Below are positions 25,896-37,947 of a DNA stretch of 64,000 nucleotides, piece by piece. The stretch covers positions 806,001-870,000 of the forward strand of contig CM048847.1 in the NCBI GenBank assembly GCA_026545225.1, given 5' to 3'. A program made the position numbers and the translations under genes. The stretch's first letter is position 1. Each line of letters starts with the position of its first letter. The notes under the pieces were generated by a model that was given only the letters and a program-made list of their open reading frames with translations, had not been told where the DNA came from and searched no databases. This stretch comes from Cornus controversa. Its lineage: Eukaryota > Streptophyta > Magnoliopsida > Cornales > Cornaceae.

Positions 25896-26118
25896 AACAA
25901 GTTTAGTTTGAGTTGTTCTGATTCAATAACCCATTCCTTGAGAAGTCGTGCCATAATCAGAATCGTAAGTTTCTTTTTTCCAAATTAGACCATCAAAGCA
26001 TCCAAAAGAAGTGACGAACATGTCAATCCGATCTTCATCACAACCGTATGGTGCTTTGTTCCAAGTTCGACCGTTTGGACATCTAAAGGAAACAATTAGC
26101 AAGCTACCAACCATTTTA
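25896..26118 (+). repeat. Module m3 of representative monomer (223 bp)
   Basis: The leader is AACAAGTTTAGTTTGAGTTG, followed by CCATTCCTTGAGAAGTCGTGCC, a pyrimidine tract (TTTCTTTTTTCC, 25970-25981), ACGAACATGTCAATCC and ACCGTATGGTGCTTTGTTCC. Its end (TACCAACCATTTTAA) passes directly into the next m1. Diagnostic bases in m3 define monomer types: GAGCAGTCG (Q), AATCGGAATCG (E), TTCAATAACCC (Y), GAAGTCATGCC (D) and the 116-bp deletion (S). Confidence 0.88.
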
Positions 26119-28103
26119 AACTTGTTTCATTTGAGTTGTTTTGATTCGAAAACCGCATTCCAAGAGAAGTCATGCCATAATACTAATCGTACGCTGCTTT
26201 TTTCTAAATGAAACCATCAAAGCGTCCCAAAGAAACGACGAGCATGTCGATCCGATCTTCATCAATGTTTGTTTGAGTTGTTCTGAGTCGAAAAGAACAA
26301 TTGCTTGCAATAATCAGGCATGACGACAACCGTATGGCGCTTTGTGCTAGAATTGACCATGTGGATGTTCAGAAAAATAGAGAATGACAACAACGGTTTT
26401 GAACTTGTTTCGTTTGACTTGTCCTGATTTGAAAAGTCTAATCCACGTGAAATCATGCCATACTTAGAATTATACATTGCTTTATGCCAAATTCAACCAT
26501 CAGGACGTCCTGAATCGAAAATAGTAATTCCTTGCTGCACTCATGAATGATCACAACCGTATGGTGCTCTATGCCTACTTCAACCATCTGGAAAAGTAAA
26601 AGAAACAATTCCCAAGCTATCAAGGATTTTAAACAAGTTTAGTTTGAGTTGTTCTGATTCAAAAACCCATTCCTTGAGAAGTCATGCCATAATCAGAATC
26701 GTAAGTTTCTTTTTTCCAAATTAGACCATCAAAGCATCCAAAAGAAGTGACGAACATGTCAATCCGATCTTCATCACAACCGTATGGTGCTTTGTTCCAA
26801 GTTCGACCGTTTGGACATCTAAAGGAAACAATTAGCAAGCTACCAACCATTTTAAACTTGTTTCATTTGAGTTGTTTTGATTCGAAAACCGCATTCCAAG
26901 AGAAGTCGTGCCATAATACTAATCGTACGCTGCTTTTTTCTAAATGAAACCATCAAAGCGTCCCAAAGAAACGACGAGCATGTCGATCCGATCTTCATCA
27001 ATGTTTGTTTGAGTTGTTCTGAGTCGAAAAGAACAATTGCTTGCAATAATCAGGCATGACGACAACCGTATGGCGCTTTGTGCTAGAATTGACCATGTGG
27101 ATGTTCAGAAAAATAGAGAATGACAACAACGGTTTTGAACTTGTTTCGTTTGACTTATCCTGATTTGAAAAGTCTAATCCACGTGAAATCATGCCATACT
27201 TAGAATTATACATTGCTTTATGCCAAATTCAACCATCAGGACGTCCTGAATCGAAAATAGTAATTCCTTGCTGCACTCATGAATGATCACAACCGTATGG
27301 TGCTCTATGCCTACTTCAACCATCTGGAAAAGTAAAAGAAACAATTCCCAAGCTATCAAGGATTTTAAACAAGTTTAGTTTGAGTTGTTCTGATTCAAAA
27401 ACCCATTCCTTGAGAAGTCATGCCATAATCAGAATCGTAAGTTTCTTTTTTCCAAATTAGACCATCAAAGCATCCAAAAGAAGTGACGAACATGTCAATC
27501 CGATCTTCATCACAACCGTATGGTGCTTTGTTCCAAGTTCGACCGTTTGGACATCTAAAAAAAACAACTAGCAAGCTACCAACCATTTTAAACTTGTTTC
27601 ATTTGAGTTGTTTTGATTCGAAAACTGCATTCCAAGAGAAGTCGTGTCATAATACTAATCGTACACTACTTTTTTCTAAATGAAACCATCAAAGCGTCCC
27701 AAAGAAATGACGAGCATGTCAATCCGATCTTCATCCGTGTTTGTTTGAGTTGTTCTGAGTCGAAAGAACAATTGCTTGCAATAATCAGGCATGACGACAA
27801 CCGTATGGCGCTTTGTGCTAGAATTGACCATCTGGATGTCCAGAAGAATAGAGAATGACAACAACGGTTTCGAACTTGTTTCGTTTGACTTGTCCTGATT
27901 CGAAAAGTCCCAATCCACGTGAAATCGTGCCATACCTAGAATTATACGTTGCTTTATGCCAAATTCAACCGTCAGGATGTCCTAAATCGAAAAGAGTAAT
28001 TCCATGCTACACCCATGAATGATCACAACCGTATGGTGCTCTATGCCAACTTCAACCATCTGGACAAGTAAAAGAAACAATTCCCAAGCTATCGATGATT
28101 TTA

Positions 28104-30195
28104 AACAAGTTTAGTTTGAGTTGTTTTGATTCAAAAACCCATTCCTTGAGCAGTCGTGCCATAATCAGAATCGTAAGTTTCTTTTTTCCAAATTAGACCA
28201 TCAAACCATCCAAAAGAAGTGACGAACATGTCAATCCGATCTTCATCACAACCGTATGGTGCTTTGTTCCAAGTTCGACCGTTTGGACATCTAAAGGAAA
28301 CAATTAGCAAGCTACCAACCATTTTAAACTTGTTTCATTTGAGTTGTTTTGATTCGAAAACCGCATTCCAAGAGAAGTCGTGCCATAATACTAATCGTAC
28401 GCTGCTTTTTTCGAAATGAAACCATCAAAGCGTCCCAAAGAAACGACGAGCATGTCGATCCGATCTTCATCAATGTTTGTTTGAGTTGTTCTGAGTCGAA
28501 AAGAACAATTGCTTGCAATAATCAGGCATGACGACAACCGTATGGCGCTTTGTGCTAGAATTGACCATGTGGATGTTCAGAAAAATAGAGAATGACAACA
28601 ACGGTTTTGAACTTGTTTCGTTTGACTTGTCCTGATTTGAAAAGTCTAATCCACGTGAAATCATGCCATACTTAGAATTATACATTGCTTTATGCCAAAT
28701 TCAACCATCAGGACGTCCTGAATCGAAAATAGTAATTCCATGCTGCACTCATGAATGATCACAACCATAGCAGTCGTGCCATAATCAGAATCGTAAGTTT
28801 CTTTTTTCCAAATTAGACCATCAAAGCATCCAAAAGAAGTGACGAACATGTCATTCCGATCTTCATCACAACCGTATGGTGCTTTGTTCCAAGTTCGACC
28901 GTTTGGACATCTAAAGGAAACAATTAGCAAGCTACCAACCATTTTAAACTTGTTTCATTTGAGTTGTTTTGATTCGAAAACCGCATTCCAAGAGAAGTCG
29001 TGCCATAATACTAATCGTACGCTGCTTTTTTCTAAATGAAACCATCAAAGCGTCCCAAAGAAACGACGAGCATGTCGATCCGATCTTCATCAATGTTTGT
29101 TTGAGTTGTTCTGAGTCGAAAAGAACAATTGCTTGCAATAATCAGGCATGACGACAACCGTATGGCGCTTTGTGCTAGAATTGACCATGTGGATGTTCAG
29201 AAAAATAGAGAATGACTACAACGGTTTTGAACTTGTTTCGTTTGACTTATCCTGATTTGAAAAGTCTAATCCACGTGAAATCATGCCATACTTAGAATTA
29301 TACATTGCTTTATGCCAAATTCAACCATCAGGACGTCCTGAATCGAAAATAGTAATTCCTTGCTGCACTCATGAATGATCACAACCGTATGGTGCTCTAT
29401 GCCTACTTCAACCATCTGGAAAAGTAAAAGAAACAATTCCCAAGCTATCAAGGATTTTAAACAAGTTTAGTTTGAGTTGTTCTGATTCAAAAACCCATTC
29501 CTTGAGAAGTCATGCCATAATCAGAATCGTAAGTTTCTTTTTTCCAAATTAGACCATCAAAGCATCCAAAAGAAGTGACGAACATGTCAATCCGATCTTC
29601 ATCACAACCGTATGGTGCTTTGTTCCAAGTTCGACCGTTTGGACATCTAAAGGAAACAATTAGCAAGCTACCAACCATTTTAAACTTGTTTCATTTGAGT
29701 TGTTTTGATTCGAAAACTGCATTCCAAGAGAAGTCGTGTCATAATACTAATCGTACACTACTTTTTTCTAAATGAAACCATCAAAGCGTCCCAAAGAAAC
29801 GACGAGCATGTCAATCCGATCTTCATCCGTGTTTGTTTGAGTTGTTCTGAGTCGAAAGAACAATTGCTTGCAATAATCAGGCATGACGACAACCGTATGG
29901 CGCTTTGTGCTAGAATTGACCATCTGGATGTCCAGAAGAATAGAGAATGACAACAACGGTTTCGAACTTGTTTCGTTTGACTTGTCCTGATTCGAAAAGT
30001 CCCAATCCACGTGAAATCGTGCCATACCTAGAATTATACGTTGCTTTATGCCAAATTCAACCGTCAGGATGTCCTGAATCGAAAAGAGTAATTCCATGCT
30101 GCACCCATGAATGATCACAACCGTATGGTGCTCTATGCCAACTTCAACCATCTGGACAAGTAAAAGAAACAATTCCCAAGCTATCGATGATTTTA
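28104..30195 (+). repeat. Higher-order repeat copy 4: contracted Q-S-D (2092 bp)
   Basis: This interval has only three monomers. The first joins a Q-type m3 (GAGCAGTCG, CAAACCATCC) to a Y-like m1 (ATCAATGTTTG), so it is chimeric and E and Y are missing. The second is S and the third is D. Loss of two monomers by exchange between Q and Y within the five-monomer repeat explains it. Confidence 0.82.
28327..28946 (+). repeat. Short monomer S, copy 2 (620 bp)
   Basis: The deletion junction is at 28769/28770, 5774 bp from the first. This copy has private CCATGCTGCACTC and ATGTCATTCCG (28850). It retains the shared ACCATA change, so it comes from the same original deletion. Confidence 0.88.
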
Positions 30196-33100
30196 AACAA
30201 GTTTAGTTTGAGTTGTTCTGATTCAAAAACCCATTCCTTGAGCAGTCGTGCCATAATCAGAATCGTAAGTTTCTTTTTTCCAAATTAGACCATCAAACCA
30301 TCCAAAAGAAGTGACGAACATGTCAATCCGATCTTCATCACAACCGTATGGTGCTTTGTTCCAAGTTCGACCGTTTGGACATCTAAAGGAAACAATTAGC
30401 AAGCTACCAACCATTTTAAACTTGTTTCATTTGAGTTGTTTTGATTCGAAAACAGCATTCCAAGAGAAGTCGTGCCATAATACTAATCGTACGCTGCTTT
30501 TTTATAAATGAAACCATCAAAGCGTCCCAAAGAAACGACGAGCATGTTGATCCGATCTTCATCCATGTTTGTTTGAGTTCTTCTAAGTCGAAAAGAACAA
30601 TTGCTTGCAATAATCAGGCATGACGACAACCGTATGGCGCTTTGTGCTAGAATTGACCATCTGGATGTTCAGAAAAATAGAGAATGACAAGAACGGTTTC
30701 GAACTTGTTTCGTTTGACTTATCCTGATTCGAAAAGTCCCAATCCACGTGAAATCGTGCCATACCTAGAATTATACGTTGCTTTATGCCAAATTCAACCG
30801 TCAGGATGTCCTAAATCGAAAAGAGTAATTCCATGCTACACCCATGAATGATCACAACCGTATGGTGCTCTATGCCAACTTCAACCATCTGGACAAGTAA
30901 AAGAAACAATTCCCAAGCTATCGATGATTTTAAACAAGTTTAGTTTGAGTTGTTTTGATTCAAAAACCCATTCCTTGAGAAGTCGTGCCATAATCGGAAT
31001 CGTAAGTTTCTTTTTTCCAAATTAGACCATCAAAGCATCCAAAAGAAGTGACGAACATGTCAATCCGATCTTCATCACAACCGTATGGTGCTTTGTTCCA
31101 AGTTCGACCGTTTGGACATCTAAAGGAAACAATTAGCAAGCTACCAACCATTTTAAACTTGTTTCATTTGAGTTGTTTTGATTCGAAAACTGCATTCCAA
31201 GAGAAGTCGTGCCATAATACTAATCGTACGCTGCTTTTTTATAAATGAAACCATCAAAGCGTCCCAAAGAAACGACGAGCATGTCGAGCCGATCTTCATC
31301 CATGTTTGTTTGAGCTGTTCTGAGTCGAAAAGAACAATTGCTTGCAATAATCAGGCATGACGACAACCGTATGGCGCTTTGTGCTAGAATTGACCATCTG
31401 GATGTTCAGAAAAATAGAGAATGACAAGAACGGTTTCGAACTTGTTTCGTTTGACTTGTCCTGATTCGAAAAGTCCCAATCCACGTGAAATCGTGCCATA
31501 CCTAGAATTATACGTTGCTTTATGCCAAATTCAACCGTCAGGATGTCCTGAATCGAAAAGAGTAATTCCATGCTGCACCCATGAATGAGCACAACCGTAT
31601 GGTGCTCTATGCCAACTTCAACCATCTGGAAAAGTAAAAGAAACAATTCCCAAGCAATCGAGGATTTTAAACAAGTTTAGTTTGAGTTGTTCTGATTCAA
31701 TAACCCATTCCTTGAGAAGTCGTGCCATAATCAGAATCGGAAGTTTCTTTTTTCCAAATTAGACCATCAAAGCATCCAAAAGAAGTGACGAACATGTCAA
31801 TCCGATCTTCATCACAACCGTATGGTGCTTTGTTCCAAGTTCGACCGTTTGGACATCTAAAGGAAACAATTAGCAAGCTACCAACCATTTTAAACTTGTT
31901 TCATTTGAGTTGTTTTGATTCGAAAACCGCATTCCAAGAGAAGTCGTGCCATAATACTAATCGTACGCTGCTTTTTTCTAAATGAAACCATCAAAGCGTC
32001 CCAAAGAAACGACGAGCATGTCGATCCGATCTTCATCAATGTTTGTTTGAGTTGTTCTGAGTCGAAAAGAACAATTGCTTGCAATAATCAGGCATGACGA
32101 CAACCGTATGGCGCTTTGTGCTAGAATTGACCATGTGGATGTTCAGAAAAATAGAGAATGACAACAACGGTTTTGAACTTGTTTCGTTTGACTTGTCCTG
32201 ATTTGAAAAGTCTAATCCACGTGAAATCATGCCATACTTAGAATTATACATTGCTTTATGCCAAATTCAACCATCAGGACGTCCTGAATCGAAAATAGTA
32301 ATTCCTTGCTGCACTCATGAATGATCACAACCATAGTAGTCGTGCCATAATCAGAATCGTAAGTTTCTTTTTTCCAAATTAGACCATCAAAGCATCCAAA
32401 AGAAGTGACGAACATGTCAATCCGATCTTCATCACAACCGTATGGTGCTTTGTTCCAAGTTCGACCGTTTGGACATCTAAAGGAAACAATTAGCAAGCTA
32501 CCAACCATTTTAAACTTGTTTCATTTGAGTTGTTTTGATTCGAAAACCGCATTCCAAGAGAAGTCGTGCCATAATACTAATCGTACGCTGCTTTTTTCTA
32601 AATGAAACCATCAAAGCGTCCCAAAGAAACGACGAGCATGTCGATCCGATCTTCATCAATGTTTGTTTGAGTTGTTCTGAGTCGAAAAGAACAATTGCTT
32701 GCAATAATCAGGCATGACGACAACCGTATGGCGCTTTGTGCTAGAATTGACCATGTGGATGTTCAGAAAAATAGAGAATGACAACAACGGTTTTGAACTT
32801 GTTTCGTTTGACTTATCCTGATTTGAAAAGTCTAATCCACGTGAAATCATGCCATACTTAGAATTATACATTGCTTTATGCCAAATTCAACCATCAGGAC
32901 GTCCTGAATCGAAAATAGTAATTCCTTGCTGCACTCATGAATGATCACAACCGTATGGTGCTCTATGCCTACTTCAACCATCTGGAAAAGTAAAAGAAAC
33001 AATTCCCAAGCTATCAAGGATTTTAAACAAGTTTAGTTTGAGTTGTTCTGATTCAAAAACCCATTCCTTGAGAAGTCATGCCATAATCAGAATCGTAAGT

Positions 33101-33761
33101 TTCTTTTCTCCAAATTAGACCATCAAAGCATCCAAAAGAAGTGACGAACATGTCAATCCGATCTTCATCACAACCGTATGGTGCTTTGTTCCAAGTTCGA
33201 CCGTTTGGACATCTAAAGGAAACAATTAGCAAGCTACCAACCATTTTAAACTTGTTTCATTTGAGTTGTTTTGATTCGAAAACTGCATTCCAAGAGAAGT
33301 CGTGTCATAATACTAATCGTACACTACTTTTTTCTAAATGAAACCATCAAAGCGTCCCAAAGAAACGACGAGCATGTCAATCCGATCTTCATCCGTGTTT
33401 GTTTGAGTTGTTCTGAGTCGAAAGAACAATTGCTTGCAATAATCAGGCATGACGACAACCGTATGGCGCTTTGTGCTAGAATTGACCATCTGGATGTCCA
33501 GAAGAATAGAGAATGACAACAACGGTTTCGAACTTGTTTCGTTTGACTTGTCCTGATTCGAAAAGTCCCAATCCACGTGAAATCGTGCCATACCTAGAAT
33601 TATACGTTGCTTTATGCCAAATTCAACCGTCAGGATGTCCTGAATCGAAAAGAGTAATTCCATGCTGCACCCATGAATGATCACAACCGTATGGTGCTCT
33701 ATGCCAACTTCAACCATCTGGACAAGTAAAAGAAACAATTCCCAAGCTATCGATGATTTTA
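30196..33761 (+). repeat. Higher-order repeat copy 5: canonical Q-E-Y-S-D (3566 bp)
   Basis: It has the same five-monomer order and exact length as 20856-24421. Private marks include GAGTTCTTCTAAG near 30577, ATCGGAAGTTTC near 31736 and TTCTTTTCTCC near 33107. Confidence 0.88.
31893..32512 (+). repeat. Short monomer S, copy 3 (620 bp)
   Basis: The deletion junction is at 32335/32336. This copy reads ACCATAGTAGTCG, one further C-to-T change next to the junction. All else matches the other S copies. Confidence 0.88.
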
Positions 33762-36700
33762 AACAAGTTTAGTTTGAGTTGTTCTGATTCAAAAACCCAT
33801 TCCTTGAGCAGTCGTGCCATAATCAGAATCGTAAGTTTCTTTTTTCCAAATTAGACCATCAAACCATCCAAAAGAAGTGACGAACATGTCAATCCGATCT
33901 TCATCACAACCGTATGGTGCTTTGTTCCAAGTTCGACCGTTTGGACATCTAAAGGAAACAATTAGCAAGCTACCAACCATTTTAAACTTGTTTCATTTGA
34001 GTTGTTTTGATTCAAAAACAGCATTCCAAGAGAAGTCGTGCCATAATACTAATCGTACGCTGCTTTTTTATAAATGAAACCATCAAAGCGTCCCAAAGAA
34101 ACGACGAGCATGTTGATCCGATCTTCATCCATGTTTGTTTGAGTTGTTCTAAGTCGAAAAGAACAATTGCTTGCAATAATCAGGCATGACGACAACCGTA
34201 TGGCGCTTTGTGCTAGAATTGACCATCTGGATGTTCAGAAAAATAGAGAATGACAAGAACGGTTTCGAACTTGTTTCGTTTGACTTATCCTGATTCGAAA
34301 AGTCCCAATCCACGTGAAATCGTGCCATACCTAGAATTATACGTTGCTTTATGCCAAATTCAACCGTCAGGATGTCCTAAATCGAAAAGAGTAATTCCAT
34401 GCTACACCCATGAATGATCACAACCGTATGGTGCTCTATGCCAACTTCAACCATCTGGACAAGTAAAAGAAACAATTCCCAAGCTATCGATGATTTTAAA
34501 CAAGTTTAGTTTGAGTTGTTTTGATTCAAAAACCCATTCCTTGAGAAGTCGTGCCATAATCGGAATCGTAAGTTTCTTTTTTCCAAATTAGACCATCAAA
34601 GCATCCAAAAGAAGTGACGAACATGTCAATCCGATCTTCATCACAACCGTATGGTGCTTTGTTCCAAGTTCGACCGTTTGGACATCTAAAGGAAACAATT
34701 AGCAAGCTACCAACCATTTTAAACTTGTTTCATTTGAGTTGTTTTGATTCGAAAACTGCATTCCAAGAGAAGTCGTGCCATAATACTAATCGTACGCTGC
34801 TTTTTTATAAATGAAACCATCAAAGCGTCCCAAAGAAACGACGAGCATGTCGAGCCGATCTTCATCCATGTTTGTTTGAGCTGTTCTGAGTCGAAAAGAA
34901 CAATTGCTTGCAATAATCAGGCATGACGACAACCGTATGGCGCTTTGTGCTAGAATTGACCATCTGGATGTTCAGAAAAATAGAGAATGACAGGAACGGT
35001 TTCGAACTTGTTTCGTTTGACTTGTCCTGATTCGAAAAGTCCCAATCCACGTGAAATCGTGCCATACCTAGAATTATACGTTGCTTTATGCCAAATTCAA
35101 CCGTCAGGATGTCCTGAATCGAAAAGAGTAATTCCATGCTGCACCCATGAATGAGCACAACCGTATGGTGCTCTATGCCAACTTCAACCATCTGGAAAAG
35201 TAAAAGAAACAATTCCCAAGCAATCGAGGATTTTAAACAAGTTTAGTTTGAGTTGTTCTGATTCAAGAACCCATTCCTTGAGAAGTCGTGCCATAATCAG
35301 AATCGTAAGTTTCTTTTTTCCAAATTAGACCATCAAAGCATCCAAAAGAAGTGACGAACATGTCAATCCGATCTTCATCACAACCGTATGGTGCTTTGTT
35401 CCAAGTTCGACCGTTTGGACATCTAAAGGAAACAATTAGCAAGCTACCAACCATTTTAAACTTGTTTCATTTGAGTTGTTTTGATTCGAAAACCGCATTC
35501 CAAGAGAAGTCGTGCCATAATACTAATCGTACGCTGCTTTTTTCTAAATGAAACCATCAAAGCGTCCCAAAGAAACGACGAGCATGTCGATCCGATCTTC
35601 ATCAATGTTTGTTTGAGTTGTTCTGAGTCGAAAAGAACAATTGCTTGCAATAATCAGGCATGACGACAACCGTATGGCGCTTTGTGCTAGAATTGACCAT
35701 GTGGATGTTCAGAAAAATAGAGAATGACAACAACGGTTTTGAACTTGTTTCGTTTGACTTGTCCTGATTTGAAAAGTCTAATCCACGTGAAATCATGCCA
35801 TACTTAGAATTATACATTGCTTTATGCCAAATTCAACCATCAGGACGTCCTGAATCAAAAATAGTAATTCCTTGCTGCACTCATGAATGATCACAACCAT
35901 AGCAGTCGTGCCATAATCAGAATCGTAAGTTTCTTTTTTCCAAATTAGACCATCAAAGCATCCAAAAGAAGTGACGAACATGTCAATCCGATCTTCATCA
36001 CAACCGTATGGTGCTTTGTTCCAAGTTCGACCGTTTGGACATCTAAAGGAAACAATTAGCAAGCTACCAACCATTTTAAACTTGTTTCATTTGAGTTGTT
36101 TTGATTCGAAAACCGCATTCCAAGAGAAGTCGTGCCATAATACTAATCGTACGCTGCTTTTTTCTAAATGAAACCATCAAAGCGTCCCAAAGAAACGACG
36201 AGCATGTCGATCCGATCTTCATCAATGTTTGTTTGAGTTGTTCTGAGTCGAAAAGAACAATTGCTTGCAATAATCAGGCATGACGACAACCGTATGGCGC
36301 TTTGTGCTAGAATTGACCATGTGGATGTTCAGAAAAATAGAGAATGAAAACAACGGTTTTGAACTTGTTTCGTTTGACTTGTCCTGATTTGAAAAGTCTA
36401 ATCCACGTGAAATCATGCCATACTTAGAATTATACATTGCTTTATGCCAAATTCAACCATCAGGACGTCCTGAATCGAAAATAGTAATTCCTTGCTGCAC
36501 TCATGAATGATCACAACCATAGCAGTCGTGCCATAATCAGAATCGTAAGTTTCTTTTTTCCAAATTAGACCATCAAAGCATCCAAAAGAAGTGACGAACA
36601 TGTCAATCCGATCTTCATCACAACCGTATGGTGCTTTGTTCCAAGTTCGACCGTTTGGACATCTAAAGGAAACAATTAGCAAGCTACCAACCATTTTAAA

Positions 36701-37947
36701 CTTGTTTCATTTGAGTTGTTTTGATTCGAAAACCGCATTCCAAGAGAAGTCGTGCCATAATACTAATCGTACGCTGCTTTTTTCTAAATGAAACCATCAA
36801 AGCGTCCCAAAGAAACGACGAGCATGTCGATCCGATCTTCATCAATGTTTGTTTGAGTTGTTCTGAGTCGAAAAGAACAATTGCTTGCAATAATCAGGCA
36901 TGACGACAACCGTATGGCGCTTTGTGCTAGAATTGACCATGTGGATGTTCAGAAAAATAGAGAATGACAACAACGGTTTTGAACTTGTTTCGTTTGACTT
37001 ATCCTGATTTGAAAAGTCTAATCCACGTGAAATCATGCCATACTTAGAATTATACATTGCTTTATGCCAAATTCAACCATCAGGACGTCCTGAATCGAAA
37101 ATAGTAATTCCTTGCTGCACTCATGAATGATCACAACCGTATGGTGCTCTATGCCTACTTCAACCATCTGGAAAAGTAAAAGAAACAATTCCCAAGCTAT
37201 CAAGGATTTTAAACAAGTTTAGTTTGAGTTGTTCTGATTCAAAAACCCATTCCTTGAGAAGTCATGCCATAATCAGAATCGTAAGTTTCTTTTTTCCAAA
37301 TTAGACCATCAAAGCATCCAAAAGAAGTGACGAACATGTCAATCCGATCTTCATCACAACCGTATGGTGCTTTGTTCCAAGTTCGACCGTTTGGACATCT
37401 AAAGGAAACAATTAGCAAGCTACCAACCATTTTAAACTTGTTTCATTTGAGTTGTTTTGATTCGAAAACTGCATTCCAAGAGAAGTCGTGTCATAATACT
37501 AATCGTACACTACTTTTTTCTAAATGAAACCATCAAAGCGTCCCAAAGAAACGACGAGCATGTCAATCCGATCTTCATCCGTGTTTGTTTGAGTTGTTCT
37601 GAGTCGAAAGAACAATTGCTTGCAATAATCAGGCATGACGACAACCGTATGGCGCTTTGTGCTAGAATTGACCATCTGGATGTCCAGAAAAATAGAGAAT
37701 GACAACAACGGTTTCGAACTTGTTTCGTTTGACTTGTCCTGATTCGAAAAGTCCCAATCCACGTGAAATCGTGCCATACCTAGAATTATACGTTGCTTTA
37801 TGCCAAATTCAACCGTCAGGATGTCCTGAATCGAAAAGAGTAATTCCATGCTGCACCCATGAATGATCACAACCGTATGGTGCTCTATGCCAACTTCAAC
37901 CATCTGGACAAGTAAAAGAAACAATTCCCAAGCTATCGATGATTTTA
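33762..37947 (+). repeat. Higher-order repeat copy 6: Q-E-Y-S-S-D (4186 bp)
   Basis: The canonical order has one extra S monomer, so the length is 3566+620. Private marks include CAGGAACGG near 34992 and TTCAAGAACCC near 35264 in the Y m3. Confidence 0.88.
35459..36698 (+). repeat. Tandem pair of short monomers S (2 x 620 bp)
   Basis: The two S monomers are adjacent, with junctions at 35901/35902 and 36521/36522. The first carries private CTGAATCAAAAATAG (35855) and the second GAATGAAAACAACGG (36342). This is the only place in the window where S is itself tandemly doubled. Confidence 0.88.

Larger units (their letters stand above)
25382..26118 (+). repeat. Representative full 737-bp monomer (m1-m2-m3)
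   Basis: This copy is typical and is used to describe the internal structure. It contains m1 (25382-25664), m2 (25665-25895) and m3 (25896-26118). Each module starts with a related T-rich leader and holds two half-units. One half-unit of each module contains CGTGCCATA followed by an AATCGTA-like run and the other contains ACCGTATGG followed by TGCT or CGCT. The six half-units share the pattern CGTA, a few bases, GCTTT, about 10 bases, then ACC(A/G)TC and a purine-rich tail. The monomer therefore looks like six diverged copies of an ancestral unit of about 120 bp, grouped in three pairs. The alignment was made by eye and the depth of divergence was not measured. Confidence 0.9.
24422..28103 (+). 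repeat. Higher-order repeat copy 3: five full monomers, S replaced (3682 bp)
   Basis: The order is Q, E, Y, D-prime, D. The fourth monomer has the D-type m3 (GTCATGCC) but a Y-like m1 (ATCAATGTTTG) without the 1-base deletion, and stands where S is found in canonical copies. Private marks are ATCTAAAAAAAACAAC near 27553 (others CTAAAGGAAACAATT) and CACATGAAATC near 24972. Confidence 0.82.

Noticed and set aside
25970..25981. Pyrimidine tract TTTCTTTTTTCC as a splice or terminator signal
   Set aside because: It occurs in every m3 as part of the repeat, with no exon-like reading frame, hairpin or gene beside it.
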